A DNA stretch of 64,000 nt, from positions 2,480,001 through 2,544,000 of the forward strand of contig NZ_CP042829.1 of the NCBI RefSeq assembly GCF_008838325.1, written 5' to 3'. The translations under genes and the position numbers were made by a program. Position 1 is the first letter of the stretch; each line of letters opens with the position of its first letter. Below are positions 8,354 to 16,777 of this stretch, piece by piece. The stretch comes from Tepidiforma bonchosmolovskayae. Lineage in GTDB: Bacteria; Chloroflexota; Dehalococcoidia; Tepidiformales; Tepidiformaceae. Under the pieces are notes generated by a model. It was given only the letters and a program-made list of their open reading frames with translations, ran no database searches and was not told where the DNA came from.

Positions 8354-8920
8354 ATGCGCGAGGACATCCGCCGCCTCCTCCAGGCGTACGAGCCCGCCCG
8401 CCAGCAGCCGGACCCGCCGCTCCCGCCCGCCGGCGTCCTCCTGCTCCTGCACGACCGCCCCGGCGGTCCGCACGTCATCTTTCAGAAGCGCACTGACCAC
8501 GTCCGCGACCATAAAGGCCAGGTCAGCTTTCCCGGCGGCGTGATGGACCCGGGCGACCCCGACGTCCGCTACACCGCGCTCCGCGAGACCCATGAAGAGA
8601 TCGGCGTCCACCCCGACCACGTCGAGGTGCTCGGCCAGCTTGACGACATGGTCACCGTCTCCAATTTCCTCGTGACGCCGTTCGTCGGCTGGCTCGACCG
8701 CTACCCGTACGAGTGGCGCTTCAGCAGCCAGGAAGTCGCCTACCTGCTCGAAGTTCCGCTCAGCCACCTCCGCGACCCCCGAAACCTCGTGCCGGACCGC
8801 CGCATCATCAACGGCAGGGAATACGTTCTTCAGGCCTACCAGTTCGGCAATGACCTGATCTGGGGCGCCACCGCCCGGATGCTGGGCAACTTCCTGGACC
8901 TCCTCCGCGCGCTTGAGTGA
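8354..8920 (+). CDS. Nudix hydrolase, CoA pyrophosphatase type
   Basis: This 188-residue Nudix enzyme has the extended upstream motif QVSFPGG followed by the Nudix box VMDPGDPDVRYTALRETHEEIGV, read as G-x(n)-E replaced by the spacing typical of the NUDT7/YeaB CoA-pyrophosphatase group (the ALRE-x2-EEIG core is intact). These enzymes cleave coenzyme A or acyl-CoA to acyl-phosphopantetheine and 3',5'-ADP. The ATG at 8354 lies 4 nt after the preceding stop; the longer upstream open frame is out-of-phase coding sequence of that gene. Substrate assignment is by family resemblance only. It is not the NrtR-type regulator, since no winged-helix domain follows. Confidence 0.85.
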   Translation: MREDIRRLLQAYEPARQQPDPPLPPAGVLLLLHDRPGGPHVIFQKRTDHVRDHKGQVSFPGGVMDPGDPDVRYTALRETHEEIGVHPDHVEVLGQLDDMVTVSNFLVTPFVGWLDRYPYEWRFSSQEVAYLLEVPLSHLRDPRNLVPDRRIINGREYVLQAYQFGNDLIWGATARMLGNFLDLLRALE

Positions 8921-8924
8921 CCCC

Positions 8925-8953
8925 GCGACACCCGTCCCCGGCCGCACTACCAT
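8925..8953 (+). promoter_or_regulatory. murE promoter, leaderless configuration
   Basis: GCGACA (8925-8930, four of six matches to TTGACA) is followed after 17 nt by TACCAT (8948-8953). The start point predicted 7 to 8 nt later falls at 8960-8961, the first base of the murE GTG. No ribosome-binding site is present, so murE is probably translated from a leaderless message. Confidence 0.45.
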
Positions 8954-8960
8954 CGGACCC

Positions 8961-10505
8961 GTGACGCACGACGCCATCAGCCACACCCGCCCGCTCCGGT
9001 CCTTCCTCGATGAGCTTCCTGGCGCCCGCCTGCTCCGCGGCGACCCGTCGACACCAATCGTTGCTGTCCACCACGACTCGCGCCTTGCCGGACCCGGCAG
9101 CCTGTTCACCGCGATCCCCGGCTTCACGGTCGATGGCCACCGGTTCCTGCCCGATGTCGCTGCCGCGGGCGCCGCGGCGGCCATCGTCGAGCGCGGCCAT
9201 GAGCTCCCGCAGCTGCCCGAGTCACTTGCCCTCGTCGAGGTCCCGGCAACCCGCCCGGCGCTCTCCGCCGCTGCTGCCTGGTTCTACGGCCACCCGGCCC
9301 GGGAGCTCGTGGTCATCGGGATTACCGGCACCGACGGGAAGACCACCACATCCCATTTGCTGACCAGCGCCCTCGAAGCTGCCGGGGCCCGCGTCGGCCG
9401 CCTCGGCACCGTCGATGTGTACCTCCCCGGGGAAATGGGGCATGTCACCGCCCGCATGACCACCCCCGAAGCCCCCGAGGTCCACCGGCTGCTCCGCCGC
9501 ATGGCCGATGCTCGCTGCGACTATGCCATCGTCGAATCAACCAGCCACGGCCTCGCGCTCCACCGGCTGGACCACGTCGAGTACGACGTCGCCGTCTTCA
9601 CGAACATCACCAGCGACCACCTCGATTTCCATAAGACGTTCGAGGCCTACCGCGACGCCAAGGCGAGGCTCTTCTCCGCTCTGGACCGCGCCATCGACAA
9701 AGGGGTCGGCAAGCACGCCGTCGTCAACGCCGATGACCCGTCCGCGAATTACATGCTCAGCCACACGCACGCCGAGCCCCTGCGCTTCGGCCTCGAAGCC
9801 CGCGATGCCGATGTGGTCGCCCGGAACATCATCCTGCGCCCCGATGGCACCAATTTCCGGGTCGTCGCACCCCACGGCATGGCCGAGGTGTCGCTGCGTT
9901 TGCCCGCGCTCTTCAACGTCATGAATGCGCTCGCTGCCGCTTCCGCTGCCCTCGCCGTCGGCGCCGAGCTGCAGGCGGTCGCCCGCGGCCTCGGCGAGTG
10001 CCTGGGCGTCCCGGGCCGTATGGAGCGCATCGAGGCCGGGCAGCCGTTCGAGGTCATCGTCGACTACGCCCATACCGGCGACGCCGTGCGGAAGGTGCTC
10101 GAAGTCCTTCGCGATGTCTGCCAGGGGCGGCTCATCATCGTGGTCGGCGCAGCCGGCGAGCGCGACCCCGGCCGGCGCTACGGCGTGGGCCGGGCTGCCG
10201 CCGAGGGCGCCGATTTTGCCATCTTCACGAACGAGGACCCGCGCTCCGAGGACCCGGCCCAGATCGTCCGCGAGATCGGCCGCCACGCGGAAAGCGCCGG
10301 CCGCCAGCGCGGCATCGACTTCCTCGAAATCGAGGACCGGCGCGAGGCCATCGCAACGGCGCTGGCCATGGCCCGCTACGGCGACATCGTGGTCATCGCC
10401 GGCAAGGGACACGAAAAGTCGATCGTCTACGGCACGGAGGCGATCCCCTGGGACGACCGCGAGGTTGCCCGGGAGGAGCTGGCAAAGCTCGGCTACCGGG
10501 GCTGA
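8961..10505 (+). CDS. murE: UDP-N-acetylmuramyl-tripeptide synthetase
   Basis: MurE adds the third amino acid to UDP-MurNAc-L-Ala-D-Glu in cytoplasmic peptidoglycan synthesis. The 514-residue protein shows the UDP-binding N-domain (VHHDSRLAGPGSLFTAIPG), the P-loop GTDGKTTT near residue 123, the carbamylated-lysine helix YRDAKARLF, and the C-domain with GRMERI, VDYAHTGDAVRKVL and GKGHEKS. The motif that reads the third residue is EDPRSEDP; meso-DAP enzymes usually have DNPR and lysine enzymes DNPA-like sequences. The Arg favours a diamino acid such as DAP, but some Chloroflexota use ornithine, so specificity is open. An upstream ATG at 8913 overlaps the Nudix gene and precedes the promoter; GTG 8961 is preferred. 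Confidence 0.93.
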   Translation: MTHDAISHTRPLRSFLDELPGARLLRGDPSTPIVAVHHDSRLAGPGSLFTAIPGFTVDGHRFLPDVAAAGAAAAIVERGHELPQLPESLALVEVPATRPALSAAAAWFYGHPARELVVIGITGTDGKTTTSHLLTSALEAAGARVGRLGTVDVYLPGEMGHVTARMTTPEAPEVHRLLRRMADARCDYAIVESTSHGLALHRLDHVEYDVAVFTNITSDHLDFHKTFEAYRDAKARLFSALDRAIDKGVGKHAVVNADDPSANYMLSHTHAEPLRFGLEARDADVVARNIILRPDGTNFRVVAPHGMAEVSLRLPALFNVMNALAAASAALAVGAELQAVARGLGECLGVPGRMERIEAGQPFEVIVDYAHTGDAVRKVLEVLRDVCQGRLIIVVGAAGERDPGRRYGVGRAAAEGADFAIFTNEDPRSEDPAQIVREIGRHAESAGRQRGIDFLEIEDRREAIATALAMARYGDIVVIAGKGHEKSIVYGTEAIPWDDREVAREELAKLGYRG

Positions 10506-10538
10506 ACGAGCGTTTTCCCCGCCGGGCGCCCCGCTGCA

Positions 10539-10567
10539 TTGGTCGCAACCCCGGCCGTTCGTATACT
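10539..10567 (+). promoter_or_regulatory. promoter of the cyclophilin gene
   Basis: TTGGTC (10539-10544) and TATACT (10562-10567) are separated by 17 nt. Transcription would start near 10574, giving a leader of about 43 nt that holds CGGAG (10605-10609) 7 nt before the GTG at 10617. Confidence 0.6.
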
Positions 10568-10616
10568 GGCCCGGAGCCGGCTACGCACCCCAACAGCCGT
10601 CCACCGGAGTAGCACC

Positions 10617-11450
10617 GTGCCCAAGCGCAAGAAACGCGAGCTGCACCACCTGCGGCAGGAGCCCTCGCGACGCCGAACCTACCAGCTGAGCCACGCCTCG
10701 CCCTCGGAGATCTACAAACCGGGCTTCCCGATGAATATCCTCGGCGATGTCCGCTGGTTCGCGGCTGTCGGCGTCATTGTCGCCATCACCATGGTCGTCA
10801 CCGCCGTCCTGACGACAACCGGCCGCAACCGTGGGAATCCCGATGCCCTCCCCTCGCCCACGCCGGCCGCTTCCGCGACCGCCGATGCCTCCCCAACCGG
10901 CAGCCCAACCCCGGCTCCGAAGCAGTTCGAAAAGGCCGAGCAGGTCATCGATGCCCAGAAGTACACCTACTCGGCGACCTTCAAGACCAGCAAGGGCGAT
11001 TTCACGGTTCGCCTGTTTGCTGACGTCGCTCCCAACACCGTCAACAGCTTCGTCTTCCTCGCAAAGCAGGGCTTTTACAACAACACGACCTTCCACCGGG
11101 TCGTGTCGAACTTCGTCATCCAGGGCGGCGACCCCACCGGCACCGGGACCGGCGGTCCCGGCTACCAGACCCAGGACGAGCCGAATGAGCTCCGGAACAA
11201 GAAGGGCACCATCGCCATGGCGAAGGTCTCGGGGCAGACCCAGTTCGGCAGCCAGTTCTTCATCAACCTGAAGGACAACCCCTCGCTCGACTACGACAAC
11301 CCCTCGGCGAACAAGTTCTACCCGTTCGGCGAAGTCGTCTCGGGCATGGACGTCGTCGAGGCCATCGGCCGCGTCCAGGTCGGGCAGGGCGACCGGCCGA
11401 TCGAGCCGGTCACCATCTCGGCGATTGAGATTACCGAGACGCCGAAGTAG
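10617..11450 (+). CDS. membrane-anchored cyclophilin-type peptidyl-prolyl isomerase
   Basis: A 277-residue protein: a basic cytoplasmic N-terminus (PKRKKRELHHLRQ), one transmembrane helix at about residues 46-66 (WFAAVGVIVAITMVVTAVL), a low-complexity Pro/Thr/Ser/Ala linker to about 105, then a cyclophilin domain. The domain shows FTVRLFADVAPNTVNSFVFLA, the active-site FHRVV, FVIQGGDP, GTIAMAK and the SQFFINL strand. It should catalyse cis-trans proline isomerisation in proteins outside the cytoplasmic membrane. The start is the GTG at 10617 with a promoter and Shine-Dalgarno upstream. Its 3' end overlaps the convergent lipoprotein gene by 20 nt. Confidence 0.92.
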   Translation: MPKRKKRELHHLRQEPSRRRTYQLSHASPSEIYKPGFPMNILGDVRWFAAVGVIVAITMVVTAVLTTTGRNRGNPDALPSPTPAASATADASPTGSPTPAPKQFEKAEQVIDAQKYTYSATFKTSKGDFTVRLFADVAPNTVNSFVFLAKQGFYNNTTFHRVVSNFVIQGGDPTGTGTGGPGYQTQDEPNELRNKKGTIAMAKVSGQTQFGSQFFINLKDNPSLDYDNPSANKFYPFGEVVSGMDVVEAIGRVQVGQGDRPIEPVTISAIEITETPK

Positions 11451-12075
11451 CCCGGTCGCGCTCCAGCCGCGCATCCCGCGAGGCCGCGATGGCGAGCGCC
11501 GTCGCGGCCTCCGTGCGCCCGTCACGGTCACCCGCGAATACGCTGAGCACCAGCCTCCCCCGCGCCTCATGCAGGGCAAAGAGCCGGACCTTCGCGTCGC
11601 CCTCCCTGGCGGCCAGTTCGAAGAGCCGCCCGTGTTCGCCGGGGAGCTCACGGGCGGAGGCGTTTTCCATCGGCGCCCACAGCATCCCTGAGTCGCGGAT
11701 AACCTCCGCGTCGGCCGTGAGCGCCGCAACCCATGCCGCTGCCTGCGCCTCGGAGCTAAACGAAAGAACCTGGCAAACCACATTTACCGGGCTCGGGAAC
11801 GGTGGCCGCGGCAGCGCTTCCTTCCAGAAGACGAACCGGCCTCCCTCCATCCCGGCTGCTCGGTATTCTGCCTTGCGCTCGTCCGGAGTTCGCGACAGCC
11901 CGCCGAGGTCATCAGGGGTGAAATCGCCCCGGGTTTGTTCCATGAACATCCCGGGCAGGTCATCGGCCGTGCAAAGGAACGGGTCGAGGGCCGCCCCATC
12001 GAACCCGGCGCCCCCGCGGCATGCCCCCGCCACGACGGCGGCCATGAGCAGCGCCCCGCTACACCACTTCGTCAT
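11431..12075 (-). CDS. putative lipoprotein, function unknown
   Basis: The 214-residue product begins MTKWCSGALLMAAVVAGAC, a lipoprotein signal with lipobox V-A-G-A-C, so it should be lipid-anchored on the outer face of the membrane. The mature part is mixed alpha/beta (FTPDDLGGLSRT, NVVCQVLSFSSEAQAAAWVAAL, RLFALHEARGRLVLSVFAGDRDGRTEAATALA) and resembles small extracytoplasmic proteins that track changes in a conserved ~150-residue domain, but I do not recognise a family. The ATG at 12075 is chosen because it starts the signal peptide; an upstream start would precede it with an Arg/Ser-rich stretch. It overlaps the end of the two-TM gene by 17 nt, suggesting an operon. Confidence 0.65.
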   Translation of the reverse strand: MTKWCSGALLMAAVVAGACRGGAGFDGAALDPFLCTADDLPGMFMEQTRGDFTPDDLGGLSRTPDERKAEYRAAGMEGGRFVFWKEALPRPPFPSPVNVVCQVLSFSSEAQAAAWVAALTADAEVIRDSGMLWAPMENASARELPGEHGRLFELAAREGDAKVRLFALHEARGRLVLSVFAGDRDGRTEAATALAIAASRDARLERDRATSASR

Positions 12076-12298
12076 CGTTCGCCGGCGCCGGCTCCGGCCC
12101 GATGAGCCCGTGCTTCGACTGGTAGCGCTCAACGACCACGATGAGCAGGAAGAACGGAATGAACGCGAGCGCCGAACCGAGCGCCCACCACCAGAAGGGA
12201 ACGACGAGGAAGAGGATTGCGCAGGCGGCAGTGAACGCCATCCCGATGATGGCGAAGATCCGCCCGGCGAGCACCCAGGGTGTAACCGGCGTCTGCAT
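12059..12298 (-). CDS. small two-TM membrane protein
   Basis: A 79-residue protein with two hydrophobic helices (about residues 9-34, GRIFAIIGMAFTAACAIL, and 39-62, WALGSALAFIPFFLLIVVV) and a charged C-terminal tail (KHGLIGPEPAPANDDEVV). No catalytic motif is visible. The start MQTPVTPWV at 12298 is preferred over an upstream ATG that would add twelve Arg/Gly-rich residues. The gene precedes and overlaps the lipoprotein gene on the same strand. It may organise or anchor the lipoprotein, but that is a guess from position only. Confidence 0.6.
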   Translation of the reverse strand: MQTPVTPWVLAGRIFAIIGMAFTAACAILFLVVPFWWWALGSALAFIPFFLLIVVVERYQSKHGLIGPEPAPANDDEVV

Positions 12299-12401
12299 GC
12301 CCCCAGTTTCGCGTCCCCGGCGGCCCGGGTCCATCCCGGGCCTGCGGCTTCACCCGCGGTCCCGTATACTCCCCGCGAACTCCCCCTCCGGAGGCCTTTC
12401 T

Positions 12402-13568
12402 ATGGGACGTCCCGTGCTCCGCACGGAGCTGTGTGACCTGCTCGGCATCGAATACCCCGTCATTCTCGCCGGCATGGGGCCGGTGGCCGGCGGTCTGACC
12501 GGGCCTGTCGCGACCGCTCCCCTCGTCGCCGCGGTGTCCAACGCCGGCGGCCTGGGCGTCATTGGCGGGGCCGGGTTCAGCGCCGAGCGCCTCCGCGAGG
12601 AGATTCGCAAAGTCCGTTCGATGACCGATAAGCCGTTCGGCGTCGACCTCCTCCTCCCGTCGAACTACATGGGTGGCGCCGCGGGCGGCGAAATGCCGCG
12701 CGACCCCCGCGAGCTCATCCCGGCCGCGACCCGCGAGGCGCTCAAGAAAATCGTCGAGGACCTCGGTGTTCCCTGGCAGGAGATGCCGCGCGAGCCCGCC
12801 GCCGAGCCGCGCCGCCCCCGCAGCGGCGGCATGTCTGACGAGCAGATGGAAGTCGTCATCGAAGAGAAGGTGCCCGTCTTCGCCAGCGGGCTCGGCAGCC
12901 CGGCGCCATGGCTCGACCGCCTCAAGGCGAACGGCACGAAGGTTCTCGCCCTTGTCGGCAACGTCAAGAACGCGAAGCGCGTGGCCGCCGCCGGCGCCGA
13001 TATCGTCGTCGCCCAGGGCACCGAAGCAGGCGGTCACACCGGTCGCGTCGCTACGATGGCCCTCGTGCCCCAGGTCGTCGATGCCGTGGCGCCCACGCCG
13101 GTGGTCGCCGCCGGCGGCATCGCCGACGGACGGGGCATCGTCGCCGCGCTCGCCCTTGGCGCCATCGGCGTCTGGTGCGGCACCGCCTTCCTCGTCTCCG
13201 AAGAAGCCAACCAGCCCGACCTCCAGAAGCAGCGCATCCTCGCCGCGACGGACGAAGACACGCGCGTCACCCGTCTTTACAGCGGTAAGACGATGCGCAA
13301 CATCACCAACCCGCTCATCGAGGCCTGGGAGGCGGCCGGCATCCAGGCCCTCCCCATGGGCCTCCAGGGCCTGCTCATCCAGGACCTCGTCTACTCCTGC
13401 CGGAAGGCTGGCCGCGAGGACCTCCTGATGAACGCTGCGGGGCAAATCTCAGGGATGCTCAACCGCATCCGGCCGGCCGCCGACATCCTCCACGACATGG
13501 TGGCCCAGGCGGCCCGGATTCTCGCGCGCGACCTGCCGGCCCGCGTTACCGCCATCCCGGAGTCCTGA
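12402..13568 (+). CDS. nitronate monooxygenase-like FMN enzyme
   Basis: A TIM-barrel FMN enzyme of the nitronate monooxygenase (2-nitropropane dioxygenase) family, 388 residues. It shows the N-terminal LLGIEYPVILAGMG, VSNAGGLGVIGGAG near residue 47, AAGADIVVAQGTEAGGHTG near 205 and the FMN phosphate loop VVAAGGIADGRGIVAALALGA near 233. An insert of charged sequence around 100-130 (PREPAAEPRRPRSGG) is longer than usual. The ATG at 12402 has GGAGG at 12389-12393. The next two genes, 3 nt and 12 nt apart, encode CoA-transferases, so the three form an operon; members of this family in such settings often act on acyl-CoA or enoyl substrates and not nitroalkanes, so the true substrate is uncertain. 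Confidence 0.85.
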   Translation: MGRPVLRTELCDLLGIEYPVILAGMGPVAGGLTGPVATAPLVAAVSNAGGLGVIGGAGFSAERLREEIRKVRSMTDKPFGVDLLLPSNYMGGAAGGEMPRDPRELIPAATREALKKIVEDLGVPWQEMPREPAAEPRRPRSGGMSDEQMEVVIEEKVPVFASGLGSPAPWLDRLKANGTKVLALVGNVKNAKRVAAAGADIVVAQGTEAGGHTGRVATMALVPQVVDAVAPTPVVAAGGIADGRGIVAALALGAIGVWCGTAFLVSEEANQPDLQKQRILAATDEDTRVTRLYSGKTMRNITNPLIEAWEAAGIQALPMGLQGLLIQDLVYSCRKAGREDLLMNAAGQISGMLNRIRPAADILHDMVAQAARILARDLPARVTAIPES

Positions 13569-13571
13569 CCC

Positions 13572-14804
13572 ATGCCCGACCGCGCCCTCGACGGTGTCCG
13601 CGTCATTGAGTTTGCCGACGAAACCGCCGCCTACTGCGGCCGACTCCTCGCCGACCTCGGCGCCGAGGTCATCAAGGTTGAACCCCCGGGCGGCGGACGC
13701 CTTCGCCGGGCGCGGCCCTTCGTCAGGGGCCACGAAGGCGACCCAAACGCCAGCCTCGCCTTCTGGGTCCACAACACCTCGAAGAAATCCGTCGTCCTCG
13801 ACCTCGAAACCGACGAAGGCCGCTCCCTCGCACGGAAGCTCGCGCTGACCGCCGACATCGTGCTCGAGGACTGCCCGGTCGGGTACCTTGCGGAACGGGG
13901 CCTCGGCTTCGACACGCTTCATGCCGAGAAACCTTCCCTTGTCTACACCTCGGTCACCGGCTTCGGGCAGGACGGCCCGCACGCGCACTGGGCCTACTCC
14001 GATATCGTCGGCCAGGCGATGGGCGGCATCATGACGCTCGCCGGCGAGCCGGCCGACCCGCCGAACCTGATCTACGGCCGCCAGGCCGACATCTCGGCCA
14101 GCATCCAGGCCGCCCAGGGCACCCTCATGGCCCTCCTCTATGCCGAGGCGACCGGCGAGGGGCAGCGGGTCGACGTTTCTGCGCAGGAAGCGCTCTCGAT
14201 GGCCCAGGAGACCGCCATGCAGACCTGGGACTTCCAGAAGCGGAATCGCACCCGTACCGGGGAGCTCGGCATGCTGCCCATCCCGCTCCCGGCGACCGGC
14301 GTGGCGAAGTGCAAGGACGGCTACGTCTCGCTCTACATCCTTGCGCCAGCCGGCAAGGACCTGCCCGCGCTCGTCGACTGGATGCGCGAAAAGGGCATGC
14401 AGGGGCCGCTCGATGACGAGCCGTACCGAACCATCGTCAATCAGCTCAACATGGCCTGGCTCACCCAGCTCATGTCGAACCCGGCCGCGGCCGGTGAAAT
14501 CCTTCAGCATCTGCCGGTGATCACGAAGACGATTCTCGAGTTCTTCGCCACCATGAGCGCCCGCGAGGCGTACGAAGAAGGACAGCGCCGCCAGCTGCTC
14601 ATCGGCATCGTCTCCACGCCGAAGGACATCGCCGAGAACGCCCAGCTCCGGGCGAGGGACTGGTTCGTCCGCATCGAGTCCCCCATCGGCGGAACGGTCG
14701 AATTTCCGGGGCCGCCCTACCGCCTCTCCGAGACCCCGGCCGTCATCTCCAGGCCGCCGCGCCTCGGCGAGCACACCGACGAAATTCTCGCCTCGCTGCG
14801 CTAA
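13572..14804 (+). CDS. family III CoA-transferase (CaiB/BaiF), first copy
   Basis: A 410-residue family III CoA-transferase, which moves CoA between carboxylic acids through an aspartyl-CoA intermediate. Markers are LADLGAEVIKVEPPGGGRLRR near residue 30, SVVLDLETDEGR near 75, TSVTGFGQDGP near 128, and the segment IYGRQADISASIQAA near 165 whose Asp is at the position of the catalytic residue. The C-terminus ends with the usual LGEHTDEILASL. It follows the nitronate monooxygenase-like gene by 3 nt and precedes a second CoA-transferase by 12 nt. The two are divergent and could form a heteromeric enzyme, as BbsEF-type transferases do. The acyl groups are unknown. Confidence 0.9.
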   Translation: MPDRALDGVRVIEFADETAAYCGRLLADLGAEVIKVEPPGGGRLRRARPFVRGHEGDPNASLAFWVHNTSKKSVVLDLETDEGRSLARKLALTADIVLEDCPVGYLAERGLGFDTLHAEKPSLVYTSVTGFGQDGPHAHWAYSDIVGQAMGGIMTLAGEPADPPNLIYGRQADISASIQAAQGTLMALLYAEATGEGQRVDVSAQEALSMAQETAMQTWDFQKRNRTRTGELGMLPIPLPATGVAKCKDGYVSLYILAPAGKDLPALVDWMREKGMQGPLDDEPYRTIVNQLNMAWLTQLMSNPAAAGEILQHLPVITKTILEFFATMSAREAYEEGQRRQLLIGIVSTPKDIAENAQLRARDWFVRIESPIGGTVEFPGPPYRLSETPAVISRPPRLGEHTDEILASLR

Positions 14805-14816
14805 GGAGCTGCTCAA

Positions 14817-16073
14817 ATGCCGAAGAAACCTCTCGAAGGTCTCCGGGTCGCCGACTTCTCGTGGTACGGTGCTGGCCCCATCGCCGGCAACACCCTCTCC
14901 CAGTTCGGCGCCGAAGTCATTCGCGTCGAGTCCGAAACCCGCCCGGATGGCCTCCGTCGCGTCCACCCCTTCGCGATGAACCCGGACGGGACGTTCAAAA
15001 CTGGCTACAACGTCTCCGGCTACTTCAACAATTTCAACACCGGTAAGCTCTCCATCCAGCTGAACCTCAACGTCCCGAAAGGCCAGGAAGTCGCGTACCG
15101 GCTCATTGAAAAGTGCGACGTCTTCCTCACCAACTTCACGCCGCGCGTCATCGACAAGTGGAACTTGCGCTACGAGCAGATCAGCGCGGTGAACCCGCGG
15201 ATCATCGCGGCCTACGCGCCAATGCAGGGCCTCACCGGCCCGCACCGCGACTTCCTCGGCTTCGGCGCCGTCCTGACGCCGGTGACCGGCATCAGCCACA
15301 TGAGCGGATTCCCCCACCGCCCGCCCATCGGCGTCGGCACCAACTACCCCGACTACGTCATCAACCCCGGCCATACCGTGACCGCCATCCTGGCCGCGCT
15401 CCGCTACCGCAACCGGACCGGCAAAGGTCAGCTGATTGAGCTGCCGCAGATTGAGTCGGTCGTCAACGCGCTCGGCACCGCCGTCGTTGAGTACCTGGTC
15501 AACGGCGACAACCCCGGCCGCATGGGCAATCGCAGCCTCAATGCCAGCCCCCACGGCGCCTTCCGGTGCGCCGATGACCCCGAATCGGTCGGCTCCGTCG
15601 ACCGCTGGGTCGTCATCGCCTGCCGCGATGACCGCGAATGGGCGGCCGCCGCCGCGGCGCTCGGCCATCCCGAAGCCGCCGCCGACCCGCGGTTCGCCAC
15701 CTTTGAGGCCCGGAAGGCGAACGAAGACGAGCTCGAGGCGCTCATCGGCTCATGGGTGCGCGACCGGAAGGCTGAAGATGTAGCCGCCGCGCTGCAGGCT
15801 GCCGGCGTGCCGGCAGGCGTGGTCCAAAACGCGCAGGACCTCCTCGAGCGCGACGAGCATATGCGGGCGCGCGGCTATTACCAGTATGTCGAGCACCCTG
15901 AGGCCGGCCGGGAGGCCCACGACGGCCCTGCCTTCCGCCTCAGCGCGACCCCCGGCTCCGTTCCCGGCCCCGCCCCGCTCCTCGGCGAGCACACGATGGA
16001 GGTCTGCGAGCGCATCATCGGTCTTTCGATGGACGAGGTGGCCGACCTCCTCGCCGAAGGCGTCCTGGTCTAA
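14817..16073 (+). CDS. family III CoA-transferase (CaiB/BaiF), second copy
   Basis: A 418-residue CoA-transferase of the same family as its upstream neighbour but clearly different in sequence. It has LSQFGAEVIRVESETRPDGLRR near residue 28, LSIQLNLNVPKGQEVAYRLI near 76, and GVGTNYPDYVINPGHTVTAILAAL near 175 with the expected catalytic Asp in NYPDYV. The C-terminal PAPLLGEHTMEVCERIIG motif is intact. Both copies keep the catalytic Asp, so neither is an obvious inactive subunit. AAGGAG at 14802-14807, overlapping the previous stop, serves as the ribosome-binding site. Confidence 0.9.
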   Translation: MPKKPLEGLRVADFSWYGAGPIAGNTLSQFGAEVIRVESETRPDGLRRVHPFAMNPDGTFKTGYNVSGYFNNFNTGKLSIQLNLNVPKGQEVAYRLIEKCDVFLTNFTPRVIDKWNLRYEQISAVNPRIIAAYAPMQGLTGPHRDFLGFGAVLTPVTGISHMSGFPHRPPIGVGTNYPDYVINPGHTVTAILAALRYRNRTGKGQLIELPQIESVVNALGTAVVEYLVNGDNPGRMGNRSLNASPHGAFRCADDPESVGSVDRWVVIACRDDREWAAAAAALGHPEAAADPRFATFEARKANEDELEALIGSWVRDRKAEDVAAALQAAGVPAGVVQNAQDLLERDEHMRARGYYQYVEHPEAGREAHDGPAFRLSATPGSVPGPAPLLGEHTMEVCERIIGLSMDEVADLLAEGVLV

Positions 16074-16181
16074 CCTGCGCCGGCCGCCCGTCCGTCGCCG
16101 GAAAAGGGCGCCCTCAGCGTTGCGCGCCGCTCGGTGCGGTGCGTGTGGTAGCATGCCGCCAGCAACTTCAGGAGCGCTCCT

Positions 16182-16751
16182 TTGACCGGCCTCATCGTGC
16201 TCGTCGTCGTTATCGTCATCGCGCTCGTGCTCGTGTTCTGGGTCATCGGCCTGTACAACGGCCTCGCCCGCGCGCGCATTCGCGTCAAGGAATCGTGGTC
16301 CGGCATCGATGTCCAGCTGAAGCGCCGCTCCAGCCTCATCCCCAACCTCGTGGAAACCGTCAAAGGGTACGCGGCGCACGAGAAAGAAGTCCTCGAAAAT
16401 GTGACCCGCGCCCGCGCCATGCTCGACCGTGCGCAAACCCCGGGCCAGGCCGCCCAGGCCGACAACATGCTGACCGGCGCCCTCCGCTCCCTGTTTGCGG
16501 TCGCCGAGGCCTACCCCGACCTCAAAGCCAACCAGAACTTCCTCGAACTCCAGCGCGAACTGACCGACACCGAGGACAAGATCGCCTACGCCCGCCAGTT
16601 CTATAACTCGAACGTGCGTGTCTACAACGAAAAGGTCGCGACCATCCCCAGCTCCATCATCGCCGGGATGTTCAACTTCGAGCCCGCCGAGTTCTACGAA
16701 GCTGAGGAGGCCGCCCGCGAGGATGTCCGCGTCTCCTTCGTGAGCAACTGA
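16182..16751 (+). CDS. LemA family membrane protein
   Basis: A 189-residue LemA protein: one N-terminal transmembrane helix (residues 2-24, [20 protein letters not shown]) followed by a long helical bundle in the extracytoplasmic or cytoplasmic space, with the family signatures [43 protein letters not shown] and [21 protein letters not shown]. LemA proteins commonly sit beside HtpX-type or TPM-domain proteins and are thought to assist membrane quality control, though their activity is not settled. The start is TTG at 16182, supported by AGGAG at 16170-16174; this site lies within the perfect palindrome GGAGCGCTCC (16171-16180). The HtpX-like gene follows after 26 nt. Confidence 0.92.
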   Translation: MTGLIVLVVVIVIALVLVFWVIGLYNGLARARIRVKESWSGIDVQLKRRSSLIPNLVETVKGYAAHEKEVLENVTRARAMLDRAQTPGQAAQADNMLTGALRSLFAVAEAYPDLKANQNFLELQRELTDTEDKIAYARQFYNSNVRVYNEKVATIPSSIIAGMFNFEPAEFYEAEEAAREDVRVSFVSN

Positions 16752-16777
16752 CCGCACCCGCCGGTCAGCCCTTCGCT

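Noticed and set aside
8354-8920. NrtR-type Nudix regulator for the nadA operators
   Set aside because: It has the CoA-pyrophosphatase layout and no winged-helix domain.
13449-15668. 739-codon open frame opposite the CoA-transferases
   Set aside because: Its translation is a shadow of two well-recognised genes and shows no domain of its own.
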